This document shows, in pieces, positions 56,400 through 64,000 of a stretch of 64,000 bases of DNA. Position 1 is the first letter of the stretch; every line of letters starts with the position of its first letter. Source of the DNA: Toxotes chatareus. Lineage: Eukaryota > Chordata > Actinopteri > Toxotidae. Where the stretch lies: NCBI GenBank assembly GCA_016801885.1, contig JAFBJY010001417.1, forward strand, positions 1 through 64,000, in the 5' to 3' direction. The notes under the pieces are model-generated. The model made no database searches. It saw only the letters and a list, made by a program, of their open reading frames with translations, and had not been told where the DNA came from. Made by a program: the position numbers and the translations under genes.

Positions 56400-57900
56400 C
56401 ACTTCTCCATCACACCACATGGTGGAGCTGATTAATCTGATTTATCACTTTGGGTTCAGCATCTGTGAATGAATAAAAAAAGACAAAGTCCAGGTGGAGG
56501 AGGTGGAGGAGTCTCAGTGTGTCTGCAGAGACGTGTGTAGAAGGACAGAGCAGCAGCAGAGCAGTCCAGATACACTGATGATTCTCTTTCAGATCCAGAG
56601 GAACACACAGGGATGATGGTGGACTTGACAGTGGAGCTGTTCTCAGAGCAGTTCAGGACTGCAGCACTGAGAGTCTTCTCCACTTCTTCTGGTTCCTCTG
56701 TCAGTCACTGCTGGATGAAGCTCTCCTCTCCACTCTACCTCCTATTAACATGGACCAATCAGAGCCTCTCTACACACAAGCTGCTGCTGCTTCAACCTCT
56801 CTGGATCATCAGGACACAGCTCGTCCCTCTCAACACACACACTGTCCTCTTCACTCTCTCCTTTAGAAAGATCACTACCTCCATCTGTTGTTGAGAAGAA
56901 GACAGACAACAGAGGTGATAAATCAGTGTTTACAGAGACTCACTTCATCAGCTGTCAGTCACTGATGCAGCACATCCAGTATAAAAGAGCAGCAGGACTT
57001 CAGTCCTGTTCAGAGCAGAAGTGGAGCAGCTGTGTAGTGTAGCAGCTTCCTCTCAGCTCTCATGTTAACGTATTGGAGTGAAGACACTGAGCTGAAGCTC
57101 ACACACCTGCAGAGACTTTTTAGCATCAAGTCTGTTTCCTCTGAACATTTCACTCAAGTCCACAGTGGAAATAAACTGCTGAGTCATGAAGCTTCATTAC
57201 TGCACAAACTGCTGTTACATGTCAACTCATGTTCCATTTAAAGAAAGAGTCTCTGTGTGTTGATGAACATCTGATCTGCTTCTGAAAATATCAGCTGACA
57301 AATAAACATGGAGGCTGTCACTGAAAGTATCTGACAGATGGACAGATATACAGATGTGATCACTGGACTTCAGCAGAGGTTCTGCTCTGTATCAGACCAC
57401 ATGCTGACAAAATGTCATGATTCTTCTCTGAAATCAGAGCCAGTGATTTGCAGGCTGCAGTCAGACTGATCTCAGAGCTGTGACAAAGATCAAACTCATC
57501 AATTCTTTAGTGTTGACAACAAACAGTTTCAGATCAGATAAGATGCTACGACACTTTGATGAATGAGGACCACTGTCTCTACACATCTTGTGAGGCTGTC
57601 AGCTGTAATCCAGCTCTACTTCCTGTAGACATGAACACAACAACAACAGTCGTCTTCACATCACCTCAAACACACACCACAATCAGGCTTGTGGCTGATC
57701 TGATTGGCTGACTGCTGTCTCTCTGTTTTCTGTCCAATCCTGAGGCCTGTCCCTGCTTCTCCTCTCACAGCTTCAATGAGGAAAGCAGCCACTGAGAAGG
57801 TTGGAGGTTTACAGGAGACACTGGATCTTTGCTTTGATACGAACTGTGTTTAGGACAATACTGATGAAAGCAGTATGGACTGACTCAAACCTCTACTGAC
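56400..57900 (-). repeat. NLR 3' block, right arm of inverted repeat
   Basis: Reverse-complement partner of 24355-25930, beginning (minus sense) right after the LRR exon at 57901-58072. Less decayed than the left arm: shared runs are longer and indels fewer. Both arms carry a TATA-like box on the strand opposite to the NLR sense (TATAAAAG at 56980-56987 plus; 25309-25316 minus). Confidence 0.82.
56456..56683 (-). CDS. small conserved frame at NLR 3' end
   Basis: A 75-codon minus-strand frame, MEKTLSAAVLNCSENSSTVK, then STIIPVCSSGSERESSVYLD, with ALSFYTRLCRHTETP and the end FLFIHRC. It shares its core and its stop position with the frame at 25608-25871 in the other arm. The two copies differ by indels, so coding pressure is not proven. 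It may be the last exon or the 3' UTR of NLR genes. Confidence 0.35.
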   Translation of the reverse strand: MEKTLSAAVLNCSENSSTVKSTIIPVCSSGSERESSVYLDCSAAALSFYTRLCRHTETPPPPPPGLCLFLFIHRC

Positions 57901-58072
57901 CTCAGAGTCTGCAGTCCACAGTCTGGACTCTCCACAAGATCAGACAGATCCTTCACTCCTGACTCCTGCAATTTGTTCATCCACAGCTCCAGGTCTCTCA
58001 GATGGAGGGGTTGACTTCAGAGCTGAGGCCAGAGAAGCACAGCTGATCTCTGACAACCTGCAGGAACTCAAT
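57901..58072 (-). pseudogene. decayed NLR LRR exon
   Basis: Minus-strand exon with acceptor ttcAG before 58072 and donor GAG|GTCAGT after 57901. It begins IEFLQVVRDQLCFSGLSSEV in the frame matching the other arm and keeps part of the LRR core (about 172 bases; normal 174). Substitutions in the LDLSNN core (gagctgtggatgaacaaa in minus sense) remove consensus residues. Confidence 0.7.
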
Positions 58073-58498
58073 CTGAATAAAGAATAAATCATGTGGATAA
58101 AAATCATTTCTAATCCAATCAGATATGTCCCTAACTCAATGAGCGTAACACTAACATGAGTAGAGGGACTTTGTCCTTAACTCTTATTGTGATCATCATA
58201 ATGTCAGCCTCTACACATCATCCAACAACATTCATACAACTGACAACATATACGAGTGTGTGAGTTCTGAAGGTTTCATTGAAGTCAACAGACATTATTC
58301 ATGACAACTGACTGAAATGAAGTGAAAGTGAAGGAATAATTCTTAGTCTGAGAGAAGAAAAAAAGTAACAATATGGAACAACTATTTCAAATCTCATTCA
58401 TTCATTCAAGATGAACAGATTCAAGTTCTGGATGAAGATAAACCAGGTTCAGTTGTGGATTAAAGATATAAGATCTACAACAGTAACAGTGAACTGAC

Positions 58499-58671
58499 CT
58501 CAGAGTCTCCAGTCTACAGTGTGGACTCTCCAGAAACCACACAGCAGCTTCACCCCTGAATCCTGCAGCTTGTTGTTGCTCAGGTCCAGGTGTCTCAAAT
58601 GGGAGGGGTTGGACTTCAGAGCTGAGGCCAGAGAAGCACAGCTGATCTCTGACAAACTGCAGGAACTCAAT
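58499..58671 (-). pseudogene. NLR LRR exon, one frameshift
   Basis: A minus-strand LRR exon with acceptor ttcAG and donor GAG|GTCAGT. Translation LSEISCASLASALKSNPSHL, then RHLDLSNNKLQDSGVKLLCG is excellent LRR text. The last part shifts frame (FWRVHTVDWRL in one frame, ESPHCRLETL in another), so one base is missing (173 instead of 174). It is about 600 bp from the exon at 57901, and the two units with their introns are a tandem duplication. Confidence 0.8.
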
Positions 58672-59797
58672 CTGAATAAAGAATAAATCATGTGGATAAA
58701 AATCCATTTCTAATCCAATCAGATATGTCCTAATCAATGAGCTTTCACTAACATGGGTAGAGGGACTTTGTCCTTCTCTTATTGTGGATCATCATAATGT
58801 CAGCCTTCTACACACATCATCCAAATGTCACCAAACATTCATACAACTATTCATGTCAACACAGATTCATAACATGCTGCTGAGCTCAGTCAAGTCTGGA
58901 ATTAGAAGATAAAGATCAAATGTTGGACATGTTGGACTAAAACTGACTTTGATTCACCACTGAAATGGATAAAACTTCAAATGTTCAGTCCTGATCCAGG
59001 AAAATGTCTTGCTTGGTCCTGGTCTCTATCCTGCAGATCAGCTCAGTTAATCCACAACTAAACACACACTAAAATTACAGATAGATTTAATGGAAAACTT
59101 TGGAAAATGTTCAGAAGCTAAAGTCACATACACACAATTTAACACTACTACTACTACAACTACTAATAATAGTAATAATAATATTAATACATTTTAATTG
59201 TTGGTGTCTTCCAAACACCCAGCCGCTACTTTTACAATACAACAAGATAAGTTAGTGGACTGAAACATGTCAAACCAACAGTAAGCTCCTTTAAGTCTTT
59301 GCTCCTTAACACATTTAACAAGTCAATTCAACTCAATGAGAAAAGACCACAATTTATACACTTGTGTTAAAGATCAAACCAGGGTCATGCCTAGCCAAAT
59401 CTAGGCCCTTAGCAATTTTTAATATTGAAAAATAAAAAAAAATTGCAACTATTACTGTCTTTCATCATTATTATTACTATTATTGTTATCATGCACAATC
59501 GTGGGGAGACATTCTCATTGACTTATATACAGACTTATATTTCAAGATGTACATTTCCTCTGTCAACAAATGTATCAGATACACATTTTTCTATTCTATC
59601 AGCTTCTCCTGTTAGAGAGCTATGGCTGTTATGAATTAGACTCCCAGTAAATGGCTTATAGTAAGCTACACTACTCACAATAAGTTATGATATTGTTATT
59701 TACATGAGTGCATTTCTTATTTGGTCTGAATTTTAATGAAATAAGTAAAACTTCCTTTGATATTACTAATAATGAATGAGAAGAAACATCATTTTCT
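58672..59797. other. NLR intron-like, then AT-rich spacer
   Basis: 58672-59380 contains intron sequence related to the flank of the 58.0-kb LRR unit and to the intron at 19.5-19.9 kb (inverted). After 59400 it is AT-rich without features other than (AAT)n stretches near 59150-59190. Confidence 0.5.
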
Positions 59798-60553
59798 TTA
59801 GTTTAATATTACCCCCAAAATTTTGACAATAACAAGGACAGCCCCAAATAACAAAAAGCGGACAATGTCAGTAGCGGTGTTTCCACCCATTTTCATAATG
59901 ACAGCTTGACAGCGACGTCCATGCTCCTCACTAGCCCCATGATGTTGTTCTGAGGCAATGCTGTTCCACTCTTCCACAAGTGCTGCACGCAGTTCTGCCA
60001 GGTCACATGGGGGTGGGGGTACGATCATCCAGTCTCTTCAGCTGGTCCTAGATGTGCTCTATGGGGTTCAGGTCAGGGACATTGCTGGTCATACCATATG
60101 AGGCACCCTGACTTCCTGAAGTCGAGCTGTGACAATTCTGGCACGATGTGGTGGAGCATTATCATGCATGAACAGAAAGTTGGGGTGTGCTAGCAGAATT
60201 GGGGGATGATGATGGGTTCTATGATGTCTCTGAGGTAAGAACGTGCAGTGACTGAGCCATCTACAATAACAAAATCTGTTTTGCGCTGACTGGTGATGCC
60301 TGCCCAAACTGTTGCACCTCCTCCACCAAAGCGAACCCTGGGGACCATGTTGACTTCGGCTTATCAGCTCACCCTCTCTTTCTCTCCAGCAACGCCAGCG
60401 ACCATTATTTCTGTTGCCCCAGTGACCCGACTCATCAGTGAACAGGACGACAGACCACTGCTGCATTGTGCAGGTCACATGGTCTCAAAACTTATTAATA
60501 TAAGTTTTGGCTGTAGGTCCACCAGCTGGTATTTGACCACCAGCCTAGTATGA
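59798..60553 (-). pseudogene. Tc1-like transposase, C-terminal two thirds, frameshifted
   Basis: Minus-strand pieces of a Tc1/mariner-family DDE transposase: QQWSVVLFTDES (first catalytic D), then a decayed middle, FLFMHDNAPPHRARIV (second D), and in the next frame VPDLNPIEHI with the final E. The spacing fits DD34E. RTACSTCGRVEQ and the C-terminal tail follow to about 59815. The N-terminal helix-turn-helix DNA-binding part and the terminal inverted repeats were not found. At least two frameshifts make it inactive. One frame (60089-60478) holds most of the core. Confidence 0.82.
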
Positions 60554-61443
60554 CCATCATCTGGTGAGTTTACCACTCCTCTTGGCTGTTTAACAAAAGT
60601 AAATGCACAAAGCAAGGCCTGACAGTTAAAAAATGGTAATGGATGCTGCTGGGAACTAATTTTATCTCCAGTACAAGTCGGGTGGTTTATACTTTCATTT
60701 TAACATTTTAATACCATACCTTTAAGTGAAGCAAGAGCTTCTCCCTGTCCCCAGACTCATACTGTCTTTTGGATGCCATCTCTGCAGCCTCTGACTGCTG
60801 ATTGGCCCGATGTTGATTGTTTCCAATCATCATGACGGAGTACATTCAAAAGTTTGGTCTCTTTGTGAAGGTAACACTCTGAAGTTTTTATTTCAGCAGT
60901 CTGATGTACTGTAATTGTAATAGGTATTAAACACAGAAACATTTTTTTTTCCTTGCCTGGATTTTTTATGTAAAAATGCATCTCTCAATAACCTGGGCTT
61001 GTAGGTATGGATTAGATGATAAAGTAGTTATTTAGACTGAAGTCCTTCCCATTCCATGTTCAAATTTCATAGTAATTGTACAAAAAAATTGCACAGGTTT
61101 TTCTGTGGTTATGTCCAGGCCTTCTCTAGAGTGTCCAAAATGGGCACTTTGGATAGCTCTTGGGCACGCCAGGATAAAAAAGGGTATAACTCCTGAATGC
61201 TTCAACATACAGACATCAATGAGGTCTCTAATGAAAGGTGACGCTTAGAGGAATCATATTCCATATTCAAAAGTTTGAGTTATGGAAGAAAAAACACATT
61301 GAATGCTCATTATTCTATTGAAACTAAACACGTGCATTATAAGAAAGAGTCAGAACAAGTGCTATGGTCAGAAAACAACACCTTTATGTGAATGAAACAC
61401 ACACAACTATTCACAGCATTTACAATTTCACCTTCCCCAGTTT
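60554..61443. other. unassigned
   Basis: No gene. No Tc1 terminal repeats could be found beside the transposase remnant. Confidence 0.4.
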
Positions 61444-61520
61444 GGCCGCCTGGTTAGCTCAGTTGGTAGAGCATGAGACTCAATCTCTCAGGGTCGTGGG
61501 TTTGAACCCCACTCCGGACG
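61444..61520 (+). tRNA. tRNA-Lys-derived head (pseudo-tRNA)
   Basis: D-arm, T-arm and anticodon stem positions can be recognised, but the anticodon loop is lengthened by insertion and the acceptor stem pairs poorly (gcctggt against cggac). Treated as the promoter head of the SINE at 61444-61664 rather than a translation tRNA. Confidence 0.45.
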
Positions 61521-61664
61521 GCACCACCTCCCGTGGGAGATGCCGTAGAACTTCGGTGTGGACTGGGTGGCAGTCGCCCCACAACCGGGGGGTGACTGCC
61601 GCATGTCGGCAGATGATGACATGATCATTATTCTCGGCATGCCATGCAGTAAAGTAAGAGACTT
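61444..61664 (+). mobile_element. tRNA-Lys-like SINE
   Basis: The first about 75 bases mimic tRNA-Lys: 'gcctggttagctcagttggt', 'agagcatgagact' and 'cagggtcgtgggtttgaacc' give box A (TAGCTCAGTTGG) and box B (GGTTTGAACCC). Both Pol III promoter boxes are good. The anticodon loop is altered by extra bases (actcaatctctcaggg), so it is not a functional tRNA. A CG-rich body follows (caccacctcccgtgggagat ... cagtcgccccacaaccgggg), ending about 61660. The anticodon change and the attached body indicate a SINE. Confidence 0.7.
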
Positions 61665-61812
61665 TACTCATTTAATCAACTGATCTCAGTCTTCAGACAG
61701 TTGATTGGTCAAACTGTGTGCTCTTGATTGCTGGGAACAAAAACCTGCAGCCATATGGCCCTTTGTGGAACAGTTTGGACACCTCTGAGGTAGACGCTCT
61801 CTCCTGTTTTTT

Positions 61813-62050
61813 AGTGATGTGTCGGTCGTGACCGAAATGGTTCTTAGGCTTATGGCTCTTTTAAGTGAACGATTGGATGACTAAATGAGAAAATGAGTGA
61901 CCGCAGGAAAATTAATTCATTTTACACGTAATTTTACATTATTTTGTTAATAAATTAATTAAAGCAAAAAAAAATCTGCGGAACCCCTTGGGAGCCAAAA
62001 GAGCCGGCATTTTTTAGTGAGCCGAGCCATAAGAACCGTCTCACTACTGT
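61813..62050. mobile_element. hAT-type MITE (about 240 bp)
   Basis: Left end TAGTGATGTGTCGGTCGTGA followed by ccgaaatggttcttaggctt. Right end (reversed) CAGTAGTGAGACGGTTCTTA, then tggctcggctc. The inverted repeat is imperfect but includes ggttcttA(g/t)GGCT-like segments and a 'ggctctttt' on both sides. The interior is AT-rich with no coding capacity. It resembles short non-autonomous hAT elements that are common in fish. Target duplication not resolved. Confidence 0.6.
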
Positions 62051-62699
62051 TTTTACGCACGTACGCACGATTAGCTGGCATCCAATATGTGTTTACGCAA
62101 CGTCTTGTAGCCCATCCTCCTTCCACAACCCCAACATGTGACACATCCCCCATGAGTATTAGATCAGATTCAGCGTAAGATATGATAGGCGAAAACGACA
62201 GGCGTAAGAGTAGGGGGATGTACTTTCACGTGATAGAGTCACTCATTGGCTATTTCTCACTATGGGCAGGCCATAGATCTTCCTGGATGGTCAAATGAGG
62301 TGTCAATCAAAAGCAGAGGGCAGGGACTACAAATCAAGCTCCATGGGATCAACTTTCAACACAAAACAAAGGCGACGAAACGTAGAAACGAAGGAGAAAT
62401 AGTGGGATATGTTTTCGAGTCAGAACGATACGATTGCAACTTTTGATCCTTTATGCACCTAAAAACATGTTTTTGATTGTATTATTCCACTGGACGTGAT
62501 TCTTTGGATATTTCCTCGACAAAACAAGACCATTTTTGTTGTTGAACCGCAGGGTGGAAAAATAAACACAATAAGCGACGACATTATTACTTTGATGTTT
62601 TTTACAAGATGGTTTAGTTGTACCTACAGTTGTTGTTGTATATTGTTAAGGTTTATATCACTGAAAAGATAGGACTTTCAGCTTTCAAATGATGTGCAG
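62051..62699. other. unassigned
   Basis: Short frame at 62246-62446 (+) without a domain. Nothing else recognised. Confidence 0.4.
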
Positions 62700-63850
62700 C
62701 ATGTGCACCACCTTAAATGTAGTAGTTATGTAGGTACAATAAATGCTAGCTTCAGGAGGAAGTGGCTCCAGAGTGATCTGAGTCCACAGTTGATTTCAGA
62801 GGATCCAGCTTGGAGTAGCTGGAGGGGGGGGGGGTCACTGCTTGAAAGTCATGTCGTTAAGGGGCTGATGGCACAGAAGTGGCATGGTAGGCAGCAAAGC
62901 AACGACCAGACTCAATGAAGTGTTTGTTGAAATGATCCACCATGACGGTTTTATCTGAAAACTAGACAGCTAATCCAGGACGGAACCCATTTCTTGATTC
63001 TGACTTCTTTTAAGGGAGCATGTCTGGTCCAGGATAGAAAATGAATAAGCTCTTTTGCTGTGACCAAAGCCACCTGGCAGCAGGGATGAAGTTGATTCTA
63101 TGCCATTTTTCAAGCTGCCAGGTCAGGTTAGTTGGTCCGCTTACGCAAAGATTTTTTAGCAGTTTATCGACAACTGGGGGGGCATTTGATCTTTAAAATT
63201 ACTATGGACGCAAGGTATTACTGCAGTAGCATTACCAAGGCTCTGGGCAAAAAACAGCAGACAAGTAAATGAAGGTCTTTGTTGGTGAGAAATGACACTC
63301 AATCAATGTTCCATTTTCATAGACTTATTATTAAATCTTGCAGGAGCTCGAAACAATCTGGGAAAGATTTAAAGCCTCCAGTTGGAGTTGCACAGAGATG
63401 TATGGGAAGGAGTATATCCCCAAATGTTCAAGCCTCTAACAATGCAAATCCAGAGAAAGTGTACAGGGCAATGAGTTAATCTAATAGCAGATAAGGTGTT
63501 AGACAGGGGGTCAAGCAGGGCCTTATGGGGAAGGAAGTAAATAGCGAGAGAATAGTTCTTTGAGATGTTAATTTCAGTAGCAGCAGTTCAAATTCATTTA
63601 GGCACAGATTTCGATAGACAGACAGAATACGTAAGCTATCTCCCCACAGAAAATAGCAACTCCTCCACCCTTGGTGGGTCTATCCTGCCGTAAAAATAAT
63701 ATATCCAGGGAGTGGACAGCAGGAAGCGGAATTAGGCACAGATTTCTAAAGCCAGGACTCTGAGATGACGAAAACGTCAGGGCAGTAGAAAGAGTATACA
63801 CTTTCAGCTCACTGGGTTCAGGGAGGAGGCTTCAACATTAGGCTGGTAAT
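62700..63850 (-). mobile_element. LINE, endonuclease-region fragment
   Basis: The minus strand carries pieces of a LINE apurinic endonuclease and the following linker. SLDILFLRQDRPTKGGGVAI (63710-63650) is the diagnostic RxDRxxxGGGVA block. Then comes LEALNLSQIV (about 63380-63350), where LDSLNLSQII is usual, followed by NGTLIEC. Then FEKWHRINFIP-like text and MVDHFNKHFIESG near 62920-62945 close the linker. The RT would lie left of 62700 but is absent. Stops and frameshifts throughout. Confidence 0.65.
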
Positions 63851-64000
63851 AGTCCAAGACTTCAAGGGCTGCAGAAGTTGCCAAAAAGTAAAACGGCTTT
63901 TATTGCTTGTGGAGACAGAGGTGGATAAGCGCAGAAGGAAGAGAGTTATAAATAGAAGAGCTATAGGTTGGATCTGAGTTGGGCTGGATGTTCTTAGGGC

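Noticed and set aside
61444..61520. Functional tRNA-Lys gene
   Set aside because: The anticodon loop carries extra bases and the acceptor stem pairs poorly; a SINE head fits better.
1..64000. CRISPR arrays, operons, riboswitches, prophage or plasmid features
   Set aside because: Introns, LINEs, LTR elements and NLR exons show a vertebrate nuclear genome; no such prokaryotic structure was seen.

Overview
The window looks like a transposon-rich stretch of a ray-finned (teleost) fish nuclear genome. This rests on fish-type NLR (NLRC3-like) immune-receptor exons, two Ty3/Gypsy lineages, several L2/CR1/Rex-type LINEs with their usual 3' tail microsatellites, and hAT and Tc1 DNA transposons. Also present are a tRNA-Lys-like SINE and a 5S-rRNA-like copy. 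I see no intact host gene. The longest open frame is a 400-codon retrotransposon integrase. I could not decide the species.

Layout. 1-850 is the 5' part of a minus-strand hAT transposase gene with its terminal end at about 850. 2468-3443 holds a possible first exon whose splice donor opens a 3-copy tandem repeat of about 285 bp. 3597-8640 is a decayed plus-strand copy of a multi-copy, transposase-like fish gene. 10130-14595 is a minus-strand Ty3/Gypsy element with the order gag-protease-integrase-reverse transcriptase, which is the Gmr1-like order, and 14596-15070 is an LTR-like repeat next to it. 15430-16790 is a LINE fragment. 16965-19375 is an NLR pseudogene: two leader exons, a NACHT exon without its P-loop, and one clean 174-bp LRR exon. 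Transposon insertions follow, including one hAT nested in another with a perfect 8-bp target duplication, then two decayed LRR exons and an NLR 3' block (22.9-25.9 kb).

26190-31860 is a worn full-length chromovirus (LTRs, gag, RT, RNase H, integrase, chromodomain). 31.9-40.4 kb is mostly unassigned. It includes one copy of a first-exon-like module (36.24 kb), repeated at 46.9 and partly at 48.3 kb, and a second LTR-like repeat (37.35 kb). LINEs lie at 40.4-42.2 kb (+), 43.2-45.4 kb (-), 51.1-53.8 kb (-) and 62.7-63.9 kb (-). 56.4-58.7 kb is an inverted copy of the NLR 3' region with two LRR exons. A Tc1 transposase remnant (59.8-60.5 kb), a tRNA-like SINE (61.44 kb) and a short hAT MITE (61.81 kb) complete the window.

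The parts do not form one pathway. The coherent picture is an NLR cluster edge, duplicated in opposite orientations and broken up by successive mobile-element insertions. The most interesting points are the integrase-before-RT element, the NLR inverted repeat with its conserved antisense TATA-like box, the splice-donor tandem repeat and the reused first-exon-like module.
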